A stretch of 64,000 bases of DNA from Sipunculus nudus. Lineage: Eukaryota; Annelida; Sipuncula; Golfingiida; Sipunculidae. The DNA lies in assembly GCA_026874595.1 (NCBI GenBank), contig CM049309.1:55402079-55466078 (forward strand), read 5' to 3'. This document shows positions 14,738 to 27,500 of this stretch, one piece after another. Positions within the stretch are counted from its first letter, which is position 1, and the number at the start of each line of letters is the position of its first letter. Under the pieces are notes generated by a model. That model ran no database searches. It saw only the letters and a program-made list of their open reading frames with translations, and was not told the origin of the DNA. A program made the translations under genes and the position numbers.

Positions 14738-15630
14738 GTGACCTTAACCTTTAAAACAGTGACCCCAAAATAAAAAACTTACTCTATTAAGTGGTGCTCC
14801 ACTTGTGGAAGACAGAAGGTTTGCAATGAGAAGTTTAACTTAAAATGCATCCACAATCCTTCTAAGCTAGTGGGTAATATCACATTGACCTTTGATCTCA
14901 TGACCCTGGAATCAACTGAGTTCTTATTTTATTGGTGGGCAATATATAAGTAAAGTTTGAAACCAATCAATCCAAACTGGTGTTATCAGCTGGCAACTAA
15001 TATGAGGATAGACGGCCCTTATGACCTTGACCTTTGACCTTGTGACCCTTAAATCCATAAGTTTCTTCCACTATTGGCAGGTGAGCAATGTCTAGAAGAT
15101 GGAAGATTTGGGATGAAATATTTGACTTAAAATACATCCACAATCTTTTTAAAGAAGTGGGTCCTGTGACCTTGACTTCTGACCCCAACATCAGAGGGTT
15201 CTTACATTATTGGTGGGTCATATATAAGTCAAGATTAAAACCATTATGTCAATCTAAACTGGAGTTATCATCTGGAAACAATAAGTGGACAAATGGCCCC
15301 TGTGTCCTTTACCTTTGACCTTGTGACCCCAAAATCAATTAGGTTTTCCCATACTGGCAGGTCAGCTATATATATGTGCAAGATGGAAGGTTTGGGATGA
15401 AAATGTTGGCTTAAAATGCATTCAGATTCTTTCTAAATATGTCGGTCCTGTGATCATGACCTTTGATCTCATGATCTGAAATTCTGGCATTAGAGGTGGG
15501 CTATATATAAATCATGTTTGAAATCCATATGTCAATCCAAACTGGAGTTTTCATCAGAAAACATTTCACAGACATACAGAAAGAAAAACAGACGGACAGA
15601 CAGGGTGATTAAATTGGGGCATCTGCATAT
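14738..15630 (+). repeat. 283-bp interspersed repeat, three tandem copies
   Basis: Three diverged units are anchored on gtgacctt(g/a)acctttgacc-like blocks at about 14738, 15022 and 15305, a spacing of 283-284 bp. Each unit has an inner half starting with a ...ttattggtgggc... block. The array ends with cagacggacagacagggtgattaaatt, resembling the end of a dispersed element. Open frames in it are short and overlapping on both strands, so it is taken as non-coding. Confidence 0.75.
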
Positions 15631-15739
15631 TCAAGCAGGGCCCTATTAACACACAAGGTTTCAGGACACTGTCACACAATTGAAACCACAGTTGCAAATC
15701 TGATAGTATCAATATAATTTGGCAGTCTCAAATTAAAGG

Positions 15740-16276
15740 ATAAAATGCATCAAAATAGAAAAAAATACAGGTGGCGCCACCAGTTATCAGGAACTGAAGA
15801 AACCTATCATAATCAATAAACACACTGGGTATCAGGACACTGGATGAAACCACAGATGAGAAACTGACATTACTGCTGTCATCTGATGGTCTAAAACAGA
15901 AAAAAATGGTAAAAGTTAGAGAAAAAAAAAGGTGGCACCACTAGTTTTCAGGAACTTACAAGTCATGGTCAATATCCATTGCAATATTCATGGCAATCCA
16001 TGCATTAATATCAAGATACTGGAGGTTTGTATCAAATTTTTAATTATTCTGGAGGGTACTTACAAGCCCTATAGCTCAGAGGATATAGGATGCAGTGACC
16101 TGATTTCAGGTTTACAAAGAGATATTTAATTAACCTACCTGATTTTTGAGTTTCAAGTTTCTAAGGTTAGCAGTTACAATTTGTGCCCTGATAAAGGACG
16201 GTCAGACAACCGGATTGACAACAGACAGAGCATCATTCCTATACTTTAAAGTCACTTTCAGTCAACTGAACTAAAA
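15740..16276 (-). mobile_element. GCTCAGCTGACTG-type element, reversed partial copy
   Basis: Read on the minus strand it starts tttttagttcagttgactga (plus-strand end near 16276) and continues with the same order of blocks as the copies at 34771 and 36982: tgtccgtc-rich block, acctagaatc-like block, ctatagggctt-like block, then ggtggcgccacc at 15770-15781. It is shorter and more diverged than the other copies. Confidence 0.7.
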
Positions 16277-16490
16277 ACCATTTCAACTAATTTTTTTTTT
16301 TTCAATTCTTTTATGTAACCTTATTTTCCTGTGTTATCCTTCACCATTCTCTTATCTATTCAACTCCATTTCCACTATATCTCTGAAACAATCACTGTGT
16401 GAGCATACATATATGTGTTACCAGCAAAATGTTAAAATATAAGACTTATTTTCTACTTATCTGTAAAATGTAAATCACAAATTCTGACTA

Positions 16491-17705
16491 CAGTGGAACC
16501 CCACAATTACGACCACCCTGGGGACTGAGCAAAGTGGTCGTAATTTGGGGGTGGTCGTATTTGTGAAACTCTTACCGTGGTCGCATATAACACGCAGATA
16601 TTTAATGTGTATCAGAGCTTATCTATTGCATATCTTTAATTTGAATTATAACAAAATATTTTACTTAGCGGAGGATCCTTATTATGAATGTTTTTTGTAT
16701 GTAGCTATACATATTTATTCAGGATAAAATTAATATACATGTACGTAGTGACTGATGATTAACAAATAATAACACTAAGGCAATACGATTATAACCTGCT
16801 GAATGCATATTGAACATAATACATGGCTGTCATATATTTAGCCTTCCGCTTGAGTATATATTGCGTGCACTTGAGTTTTCCCGACGCTAAACTGCTGAGC
16901 CATTTGATGCTGACTGCGGGTGGTGTTGCCGCCTTGATTATAACGCCACTATATCCTTCAAGGAGAGCTCTTTCAGAGGCATGGTTGCCTAACAGCAAGC
17001 AATTTAAATGAAAACTTAACCAGTCGAGAAATAAACTGACAACGATCTATCAGAAAAGGCAAGTTAATGTGCAGGATTTTCCCCCTATGCAAGCTTTATT
17101 TATACATTTCACTGACTGCTCAATACTCAGTGTCAGTAAGGTATGAACACATTTAGGATTAACTAGGTCGTTAATTTTACCAATGAGGATCGAACAATAT
17201 GTGATGAGTTGAAATATTAAGCCCGCAACCCCACACTTAAGGTAGCTGTAATACTGGTGATCACTGAGGGGCAATTGGCATCTGACCCCAGGTCCGACTG
17301 GCTCATTAAGTAATCAGGCCGATGGTTACCCTCTTTGATCTATAACCTACACCTCAACGAGTCTCAGCGAAGACACCGAGTCGGGAAGATATGCTGGACC
17401 AGATTAAAACTCGGGTTAAGAAACCTTGTTACCCGCTTTAATCTTTCGTTAAGGCGCCTGTGACAAGACGCAGCCATTGACTCGTGACAAATGTTGTTTC
17501 AGTACTTCTCGGCGGTGGTCGCATTAGCAGGGTTGCATTAGCGCTGGGGCCAGGAAATCTGGTCGTAATTCTGAATTCAGGGGTGGTCATAATTTTGAGT
17601 CATTTTTAAACATAAATAAACTAAAAAAAATTCAAGACCAAGCAAAATGGTCGTAATTGTGGGGTGGTTGCAATTGTGGGGTGGTCGCAAGGCGGGGTTC
17701 CACTG
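16491..17705. mobile_element. Non-autonomous pogo/Tc1-mariner-like element
   Basis: Ends are inverted: cagtggaacccc at 16491 and ggggttccactg ending at 17705, both flanked by TA, the target duplication of this superfamily. Subterminal blocks repeat tggtcgtaatt in both orientations. The 1215-bp interior has no transposase frame, so it would depend on a transposase elsewhere. Confidence 0.8.
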
Positions 17706-17966
17706 TACTTAATTTCGTTGTTTGCTTGTTTTAAAAAAGACTTCTTTTAAAATTTTCTAGGAAATCTGGTTTAAGGAGAACTAGTCTAGGGGAATATCAC
17801 AAAGGGAACACTCATTTTCAAGAACACAAATGTGAGAACGTCCTATTATAAATACAGGGACTTATTATAATAAAATTTTTTTATACAGGCAACACCTGTT
17901 GTTGGAATACAAGTATGAATGAAGACTGATATGTACAGTCCTTGTTGGCCTTCTATCAGTTCTAGT

Positions 17967-17972
<6 letters not shown>

Positions 17973-18050
<78 letters not shown>
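17973..18050. repeat. (TA)n microsatellite
   Basis: About 39 uninterrupted TA dinucleotides. Confidence 0.98.
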
Positions 18051-18053
<3 letters not shown>

Positions 18054-19178
18054 GGTTAACATCCAAATGCTATCCATATTTGATATTCATCTTATATGTC
18101 TGCAGTTGAATACAAACTAATAATAAATATATATGTTTTTCCTCACACCCACAAGCACACAATGATATCTACTCATTTATTCACAACATAGTGGACCTAA
18201 TCACCTGATAAATTTAGAACTACTACATATAATGTATAATGAATACAGACTGTACACATGAAGTTATTGGCTCACTGATATATATCTTTAACTGTTTCAT
18301 AGCAATGATTTTGTACATTACAACAAAACCCTATCTCCTACTTATGAATAAAACAGCATCTTGAGAAATAGCTGTATTAAATTTCTCATTAATGAATGAT
18401 AGATCAGAAAGACGAATAAAAGTCAGGACTTCTTTTTGAACTTACTACAGTCTGTTCCACCAGTAGATCCCCATTGAATTTTAGCGATTATTCTCTTAAA
18501 CTTGGAGTGACCTTGGACTGCATAAATGGGATGGAGATATTGTAAAAAATAGACTGTTTAATCAGATACTTATTTTATTGCAAACTTATACATTTTGCAA
18601 GATATGATTTTAATTTTAATTATAGTTTATTAGGCCTCTACCCCAATCCTTTACTGCAGTATACAATTTGAAAATAATCTACCAGTTTGTGAAAATATTG
18701 CAACATATGCGTACCCTACTGTGGACAGATTATTTCCTCTGCAAACCAACAAGAAGACACTGGTCTTCCGACATTCAATAAAATCACTTTATACAAAGGT
18801 ATAACTAGCCCAAACAATGAACACTCTGTTTACAAAATATCTGTGAATCTGTAACATTAAATTAAAGTAAGATGTGTCTAGAGGCATCCTGAATCCAGCC
18901 TGACATGCTTTGCTGATATGCCTCACTTAACAAGTATACCCCTTCCTCAGCCATTTTCTGTAGCCTGGAATGACTATGTGTCCCATTATTTACATTTTAT
19001 TGCAGTAATGAGGGAGAAATGAGAATAAATTACATATATGAAAAATACAGAGAACTGTTACATAGCAGTCACCACTCCTTATGGCTGGAAACAAGCCATA
19101 CCCAATATGTGGCTATGGTTAAATAAATATAGTATATTCTAGTCACTATGTATCTCCCATGCATCTATATATATAATG

Positions 19179-19179
<1 letters not shown>

Positions 19180-19222
<43 letters not shown>
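19180..19222. repeat. (AT)n microsatellite
   Basis: About 21 AT dinucleotides. Confidence 0.95.
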
Positions 19223-19225
<3 letters not shown>

Positions 19226-20312
19226 ACTACTTAAAAATTGAAGAAATACTTTAAATTACAAACCATTGTTTCTTCATGTAAACAGAAAGATAATCAAATA
19301 AATAGTATATTTTTTAAAATATTTTTAAAGGTTTATTTTTTACCATGATAATACTTCTCAAAAATATCATCAGGAGCATTAACACTATATTTTTAAGTAT
19401 CTGCTGTCTTTATAGAAATTTGAAGCAATTTTTATCTGCTGCAGAAAAATAAACAAAAATAAATAATAAAAAAAACATTAATTAAACAATTTCAAACAAT
19501 TGTTTTCTCCCGAGTTTTTCATTAATATGCATTTATCTGCTAAATAAACCATACTCAGATGAACATAATTTATATTTAAATACTTTTGTCTTGTCAACTG
19601 ACCAAGAATTTTGATGCAACAAAAAAAAAAAAACACATTTTTTTAAAACAACATGAGTGAAAAAAAAAGACATTTATAGAAAGAATATGGGTGTGACTAC
19701 AAACTGACCTATTTGCACTGAGAATGATTAGGTGATTCACCTATGTTTCTGAACTGGTTACTAATTATCTGACAATTATTCCTTTTCCTCCTTAACAAAA
19801 CCATTCAAGTGAGGTATCAATGATTTTACTGATGAAATAGAAAATGCAGTGCATTATATATCAAAAGTGCATGTAAAAAAAACATTTTTTTATATATTTT
19901 TAAAGGGTTATCTTCACAAGAAGCAAAGCCACCTGGATTAGTGCGGTTTAAAACATTGTACTGTACAAAGATAATAATGTTCTGGTAAAATACATCACTG
20001 AAGTTTCCCTTTTTTAGACATTTAACTTATATTATTCTGGATTGCCAAAGAATTTATGATGAAAAATAGCCGGCGTAGTGCCGAGGGCGACAGGTGAATT
20101 GCGGGGCCCCAAGTGAAGACCCCGGAGTCAAAGAAGAGTCACTGGTGATAATCAGAGTTGAAAGGGCGCCGCGCTCGAGATCAGGTTATCATCACTGCAC
20201 AACACTGCTCCCAAACCTCCGTAACTTCCCCGTCAAACTCACCGCACGCATCTGACATGCTCGAGTAAGCAGTTTAAAGCACTTTAAAAGACAATGCCAA
20301 AGCAGTGACTTG

Positions 20313-20320
20313 TATATAAG
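20313..20320 (+). promoter_or_regulatory. TATA-like box in GC-richer island
   Basis: TATATAAG lies within a GC- and CpG-richer island (about 20065-20345) in otherwise AT-rich flank, 1.1 kb upstream of the TIR gene. It could be an alternative promoter. No downstream reading frame supports it. Confidence 0.2.
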
Positions 20321-20540
20321 CGAGGTCTACCGGGGCCATGTTGAATAATAATGACCCCAGCTAGACAAAGATACACATCCTTTCACCCCTTTGATCTTTA
20401 TTAAACCAGTTATACAAGTACGGTATATTATAACACATCAACAACAGACTAACACTCAACGAAACCACAACTATACCACCCACTGAACCACTGCGGTGGA
20501 CCATTTTTTTTGCCAACCATTGACCTATTTCACGGCCCCG

Positions 20541-20553
20541 TGTCCGCCATCTT
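20541..20553 (-). promoter_or_regulatory. YY1-like motif, minus strand
   Basis: On the minus strand the bases read AAGATGGCGGACA, matching the YY1 core AAGATGGCG that sits near start sites of many animal TATA-less promoters. Read on the minus strand, its ATG opens only a 6-codon frame. With the plus-strand motif at 21483 it could mark a divergent promoter region. Confidence 0.35.
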
Positions 20554-21482
20554 AATAGTTAATATTAGTTATAGAGAGATTTAAAGCATCCCATGCACAT
20601 TCAGAAAAAGGAGACAAAACTCTCTGCTTTCTGATAAAAGCGTCCAAAAGCAAAAACCGGTGTCTATCATAGTAACACCTTGAATGTAATGATACATTTT
20701 TTAGCTAAGACCTATGAAATAAATGTGTAATAAACTTACCACTCAGAATTTCTTGTATGCAGCTGGGCAAAATAATTTGTAATAGGGAGGTGGATGGAAT
20801 GCCGAATACACATAAACTAACAAATGGATGTCAAATTACATTCATGCACTGCTGTCAGCGTGTTGGGCCCATTTTTTCTGGACATACATTGTAATGCACC
20901 CCAAAAGTGTATGTTTCAACACAAAACACACTAAATAATACATGTATTTTATCTAAGCCGTGTAAAATATCCGATTTTGAGCCTACAATCTCGTCTCGGC
21001 AATTTTATTACCCGCGGCATAGTGTGAGGGAGGTGAACGGAACGGCATAATAATCTTTTATTCAAACGAGCCTAGGGTCAATAGCGGAATGTTTGGTTTC
21101 CATGCGTGGTGGTGGGAGAGCGCTGTGTAAAACTGATGGCTGCTACTTCGCATGCAATATTCACAATTAGTGCGGTACACACTGATGTAAATGTGATCAA
21201 ATTTGCCAAACGCTGATCACCGGGGGGTAAACAATCGACATGGGGCCAGACCGGAGTGTTTGACACCTCTGTTACTACGTGACACTTGGTGGTTTATAGC
21301 AGCTCATTGGATTCTTGACAGGGCAATATACTGGGCCTGTCACTGGACATACAGTCATAGACTAGCCGTAGTGACCACTCGGACATCCAACTTTGTCAAA
21401 AATTCAAACGACGCAGCAACAGAAACATTATTAAAGCTGGGAAGCGGGGCGATAGCGCGGTTGCTATAGACGCCTGGAACCA

Positions 21483-21495
21483 AGATGGCGGAGGG
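21483..21495 (+). promoter_or_regulatory. YY1-like motif at start of TIR-SAM gene
   Basis: AAGATGGCGGAGG lies in a locally GC-richer stretch (about 21420-21510). It combines a YY1 core with the possible first ATG of the gene. Such motifs commonly overlap the transcription or translation start of animal housekeeping-type promoters. A transcription start near 21450-21485 is inferred. No TATA box was seen immediately upstream. Confidence 0.45.
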
Positions 21496-21510
21496 AGAAC
21501 ACGTGCGCAG
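21485..21510 (+). CDS. Possible first coding exon (MAEGEHVR-)
   Basis: An ATG at 21485 lies in CAAGATGGCGGAGG, a good start context. Eight codons plus two bases follow, up to 21510, where cag|gtgagg is a strong donor. Joining to the acceptor aaaatacag ending at 21579 gives AG+A = Arg, then Phe-Lys, then the Met at 21587, so the reading frame stays open. The implied intron is only 69 bp with a weak pyrimidine tract. If it is not spliced, the same ATG makes a 9-codon upstream ORF that stops at 21512-21514. Either way the feature bears on translation of the main protein. RNA evidence would decide. Confidence 0.5.
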
Positions 21511-24500
21511 GTGAGGCTGATCACAACATAATATTGACGACTGTGTATAACTTCAAGTTCATACTTATGTAAAATACAGATTTAAAATGTTAAAAGCGTC
21601 AGCTTTACCAGATATACACGAAGTACCAGCGGTACTGAGTGAAAATGAAAAGAATATGAAAATGCCAATTCAACGACAGGACATAGTGGAGGAGTGTTCC
21701 AAGGGAACTATCTCGGAAACAAGAGGAAATCGTCCCATAGGGAAAGAAAATGACCATATAACGGACACCGGAACGCCAGTGTCAAGGAAAGAGGGGAGAA
21801 AAATAACACCTACAGCTCCTGTTAACCCAAAAAGTGCCCATAGTACAAAATCACTGGCCAAGAAAAAAATTAAGAAAGGCATATTTGTATCTTATTCTCC
21901 TGATGCTGGGTTCCTTGAACGTAAATTTGTTATGGAAACAATCAAACAGATAAAAGAGAACAATTTGGCCGAGGATATCTGGTTTGATAAAGATGAACAC
22001 AATACAGACAGTCCTTGTTGGTTCTCCTTCCGGATGGAGGCTGTTGAACGCTGTAGAGCTGCGATTATGTTTCTTTCAGAAAGTTACCTAACTTGTCCAG
22101 TGTCCGTATATGAAGCCAAAGCTCTTGTTGAAAGACAATCAACCGATGGATCGGTGAAATTGTTTCCAATTCTTTTTTCATTACCTGACGATTTTGAGGT
22201 ACCCAAGCCGCTAGGGGCGCTGGTTGGGTTAGCCGTGAACCTAACAGAGGGACACGCTAGTAAAAGTTTGGCGGAGAAAACTTCAGTAGTTATAGGAACT
22301 CTAATGATGGAAATTGAAAAATATGCATCAATAGGGACAGCACCTGCCCCATATGTAGCACCAGACGCCGAGTTTACTGGCGAGTACAAAAACAAAAAGA
22401 TTAGCCAGTGGTCAGCAGGAGATCTTCAAGAATGGCTGTTTAACCTTGGAATTAAAGAGTTTTATCGTCAGAGTCTGGCAGAACATATGGTAGATGGTTT
22501 TCTGCTCATGTCAATGACCGACAGCGACATGGTGAGCCATGTTGGCATTGACAGCAGAGTCGTCCGACGTAAAATCATGCAACAAGTCCTGGTGACCCTC
22601 GACAAAGAACACAAACATTCTGGTAACTGGCATCTTCGCGCGCGAACCCAGCGAGCACGTGTCAACTGCGTCTACATGGTATACGACCCCGCGGATGTTC
22701 GACTGGCTCAGAATCTCAAACACGATCTCATCAAGAAGAACCTGCAAGTATGTCAACTTTACATCACTTCTCAATTAAACTGTCAGAAATATATTTCTAA
22801 AAAAATAAAAATATATGAAATCACTCATATTACTAAGTTCAATTCTTAAAAAAAGTGGATATATTTAGAAACCCAATAGATTTTAAAATGTCAGCCAAAT
22901 TTGTTAACTTAATGCCCTGTTTAATATCAAAATATTGGAGGTGTTTGTATATTAATTAATATTATTAAGGTTGAAATAGCAAAGACGTAGTTTTTCCATT
23001 GAGTAAACCAAATGATTAAGTTGTTAAAAAATGAATACAGTATTTTAAGCCTTGGTAGACACAAATGACCAGCAGTTTTTTTTCCATTTAAAATTCATTA
23101 ATTTTGTATTTTTAGGTTCTTTATTTCATGGTTGACATGACAACCATCTTTCTTCATCATCATCTGACTCATTATCACTAGCCTGAATAATATTCATGCT
23201 ACTACAATGTATTTCCTCACTTTCTCTTTAATATATCGGGCAGCCAATGTAAAATTTGTAAATACAATAATAAATATTTAGTTGTTTTTCATTCTGTTTA
23301 ATTATGTATCTCATATAGATAACATACTTTTTCCCAGCTCAGCTGACTGTTATAGTCATCTGAGCTGCAGTGATAAATTCAACAAGTCATTCGTATGACA
23401 CCTTTCTGTCTCATTATCATAATGGATTTGATCTTAATTTGGCAGCAAGGCAGCTCTGGGCAGGCTCCCCTTGTTAACAAGGAAGTGGGTCACTGTGACT
23501 TAATTTCCAACTTGTGGACAAATTACCATAGATTTGATCTTTTAATTTTATCAATTCAGCTATCATATTAAAGCTCATATATAACTTTTTATTTAAGGAA
23601 TTCTATATCATGAGTATTTTGGTACAATATTAGAGGGGATATAAATTCAAATATGTTTAAATATGCAAAGATGCAGACAACTACTCTCCTTGCTGCACTT
23701 GTAGATTCATTGGTCATTGGATAAACAGAGGGTATATAATGGTATGCTCTGTTTAGAATTTTAAATGTAAAAATATTTTATTTTAGCTTTGAGATGAGTG
23801 CCTTAAACAAAAGAATGCCACCCCTCTTCCTATTTACACTTTCTCCTTTTGTATTCCCTAATCTGTAACTTTCATTGTTTGGTGTGTATTATGAGCTCTT
23901 AGGGCCAGGTTTGATTATGAGGTGACTCTAACAAGTTCATGACCAGGGCATTAAGGGTTCAGGACAAGAACTGCATGCGGTGACACAACTCTCTCAGCTC
24001 TGGATGTTATAAGTTTGTGAAAGTGTCTTAAGTCTTCTCACCTTCTGAGATTCTGACAAACCAATATACTACAGGTTATTTATAACTGTATTCACCAGCT
24101 GTTGGTTGCCTTGATCATTATGTAATAGACGTCCGTTCACTGGTCAATATAATTAAATGGATATAGGTCAGATCTCTGCAAGTATGGTTCAAATACAATG
24201 TAATTATTCAGGACAGCAAGGTGACAAAGTTAACCACCTGACTATCAGTTTGCAGTGCATTTCTTCTTCCAGAGGCACTGGGATAAACTAAACCTGTAAA
24301 ACAGAGGATTCACGATGGCCAGTTTACCTGTTTATCATTTAAATTAAGCAGCATGAAGAACTATTGCAGCTCTGACTTGTCTGAAAGGTTAAAATGGAAG
24401 AAGAGATCACAACTCTCCCTGTGTAAAAGGAGCTAGCACAAAAATACTCTGGTTGTTTACACTTGTTCGCTCCACTACTTAATGTCCCGTCTTTTCTTAT

Positions 24501-27500
24501 ATATCTCTGTTGGGATCAAAATATTTTTTAGATAATATTTTACATGAGCATTTTGTGATCCATTATTCAAAAATGCAATTGATTAATTCAATTATGAAAT
24601 AAATTATGGATATAATCTATTAATTGGAACACAGCTTATAATAAACCCTCATTTAATTTGGTTATAGAATTAGACCTGCACTCACAAGGAATAACAACAC
24701 AAATGACAATGTAAATATGACTTGATATTTATGGGCCATCTTGTGCACCCATTCCTGATATTGGGCTCCAGTTTTCTGTTAGAATAACCCATAGTTAACT
24801 AATGAAGTTTGTCTTTAGCAATACAGAAGATGATACAGTATGTTGACAGAAAGCCTTCATATTTTTTTTATAACACAAGTAATAAGTGCAGTGTTAACAG
24901 ATGAATGAAGAAATTTGTGTCAAGAGATCTGTTTTTATTATTAAAATTTTGAAGGGTAATGCAGGATATTCTACATTTCAACAGACCATATTTGTTTGAG
25001 AGCTGGTTTCACCATCATTTATATAATCTCATAATCCTAAAACGGGGACACTGGGTGACACACCTGTGAAGGTTTTACATTGACGCAGGAAGATGCACAA
25101 TAAATCATACAGACAGGCTTACATGAACCTATATATTAGGAGCCTCTGTGCAGCAAATTGTAGGCTATGATACATTATGAGCAGAGGGTAAGGTCAACCG
25201 AGTGCTTGTGGCAAGATGGTGGGGCACAGAGGACCAGGAAGGTTTTTATGAGGTATCTGACCTGTCACAAGCTGACAGAGGAGAAAATAAGTGGAGGTGC
25301 TCCATGTAATCTAACAGGTCGCGCTGGCACTCAGTCCCAATGGCTGCTAACTGTTTGTTAACCTGTGGCCTGTATGGTGATTAAAGGTGGACCAGTGGAA
25401 TCAGGATCTTCTTTTGGGGCTGCCTGCTTCACCTTGTACAACTTTGCTGACAGGATGAATAATTCATCTATTGCTCTCTTTGTAGTCTCTATGAATTAGG
25501 TTAAAGGCTCTTTTTTTCCCCGGACGGTTCTTCATAAGAACAAATGAAAGATAGACAGGAATATATATTGTTTTTATACTGCATATATCGGCACATATTA
25601 TATTGTGGTGAAACATTCTTCATGTTTCCAAGGATGGGATTTTAAATAGCTGTATTTATTTTACCAGATAATAACCAGATGAATGAAGGCAACAAATCAT
25701 GCCTTATCATTCTCATGCTACTTATCATGGCTTTGATCAATAAGCTGGACACTTTATTAAAGGGTTCTCTGGGAATTCCCAGGGTGGAAACGTACAGGTT
25801 GGAATTCTTGGGAAATATACCCTTCTGGGAAATACCAGGAAATACCTCCCAGGAAATACTCATATGACATGGAAATAAAAAAAATCTGGATATACATGCA
25901 TGTAGACACTTTATAAACAGGAAAAGGTAAATTAGTGTCAAAGTTTTATCTATTTCAGTTCTGTAAAAATCAGTCTTAATCATTCCATGAATAATAAAAT
26001 TGAAAATTTATGTTTACGGACTTAACATGGAACAGTTAGATTGTAACATTAATATCATTAATATCTCTGGTTAAGAAAGCAAAGCAAAAAAAGAAAGAGC
26101 AAACAGTTTCTATAGGACTATTTAGACATGTCTTAGTAACCCTCAGCTCTGGTGAGCATTGGTCTTGTACTGTTTGACTAAAAATCTCTGAGGGTAATGT
26201 GGACAGCTTCAGATACATATAAACACAATTTTGATTCTCATGGGGGGGGGGGGGGGAGGGGGTGGTTGGGGACTGAGATTCAACCAAGCAGTCCAGCCAT
26301 GTCTACTGGCAGCTCACCTACTACATCCAACATACCAAGGTCAGCGACTCACTACTGGACAGCAGCAGCAAGTTATGGACTGGTTGGCAAAGCGTAACCC
26401 AGAGTACATCGCAGCTGCAATCAGCTTTCAGACGAAGTCCCCACCATATCCAGCATTCTACTTCTCTGCCACATCACTGCCTGCCGTAACTTGGTGGAGG
26501 GGAATCAAGAAAGCCAGCCCTACTCTACCTGCAGGATTTGCCGAGTTAGCAGTGAATCTCCACACAGCATGTGCATCCTCTGCATCCATTGAAAGCGTGT
26601 TCTCAACCATGGGTATGGTCCAGTCAAAACTTCGAAACAGACTTGGTGTGGAGCGTACAAATAAGCTTGTGTTTGCATACAGGGTGCTGCGTGGAAGCCA
26701 TGTTTTGGACTATTGAATTCAGTGTTCTGTATAAAATATTAGTCTAGATTGAGTGTTTATATATGAATAACAATGTGTACATATTGAACAACAGATACAT
26801 TATTCTGTGGCTCTGTTATATCTGCATGTTTAGCTATGTTATATATTATTAATAAAGGTTTGTGGGAACATGTGGACAAAAGTCATTAGTTTCTTCCCTA
26901 ACTTCCTTTTCTTCCCAGAAACTTCCTTTTCTTCCCAGAAACTTCCTTTTCTTCCCTGGGAAGGGAAGAAATACCTTTCTTCCCGGAAGTTTGCCAACCC
27001 TGGCCCCGGGACTCAGCTCATGGCATGGCACTCCACATACCTCTGTCACTGTACTAGATTCATCTAAATATAAAATCTCTTGTTTATTTAAGGAATCATC
27101 AAAACATGTCAATTAATATAAATATTCCATTTGTCTGTGATAAAGCTACATGTTTTTAACTTTATTAGATTCAGTGTTATGGATGAAAATATATTATTTT
27201 TATGTTACACAACAAAACTTTAAGGAACACAGCAGAGCTAACAACAACTATTCATGTGGCCCATGTAATATTCTATTCTGATGGTAGGTGTGTCTGTCTA
27301 ATGAATAAAATAAAAAAAAAAATTTTCTGAATATATTTTGCAAAAAAAAGTTATTATGCCTCCTTATTTTGTACAGATAGTTGTTAAAATGGACTTTCAA
27401 TGTAGAAATATGGTGCCATACATATTATTGAATTATATGTTCATAAAGTACACCACACATTTTGAAAAGGCTTAGGACTTCTGACATGAAACTGAGAAAA

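Larger units (their letters stand above)
17706..21482. other. 5' flank of the TIR-SAM gene
   Basis: This is AT-rich non-coding sequence with two TA-type microsatellites. A GC- and CpG-richer island lies at about 20065-20345 and another stretch at 21000-21510. No credible gene was found; short open frames at 21078-21469 overlap on both strands and are unsupported. Confidence 0.6.
25780..27002 (+). mobile_element. Deleted hAT-family DNA transposon
   Basis: The 3' end reads gtttgccaaccctg, giving the hAT-type terminus CAGGGTTGGCAAAC on the opposite strand at 27002. A candidate 5' end starts cagggtgg at 25780. Both ends are rich in gggaaatac or gggaagaaa motifs. Between them lies the C-terminal part of a hAT transposase (see 26281). 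No matching 8-bp target duplication is visible, so the left boundary is uncertain. Confidence 0.55.

Noticed and set aside
15088..15318. 76-codon open frame overlapping one on the minus strand
   Set aside because: It is in the 283-bp repeat and the frame is not kept in the other units.
22748..22849. In-frame extension of exon 1 to a stop
   Set aside because: It follows a consensus donor gtatgt and the extension loses TIR similarity (CQLYITSQLN...), so it is read as intron, though a read-through isoform stays possible.
26862..27116. Overlapping open frames rich in Phe, Leu, Pro and Ser
   Set aside because: Produced by the 19-bp cttccttttcttcccag repeat at the hAT end, not coding.
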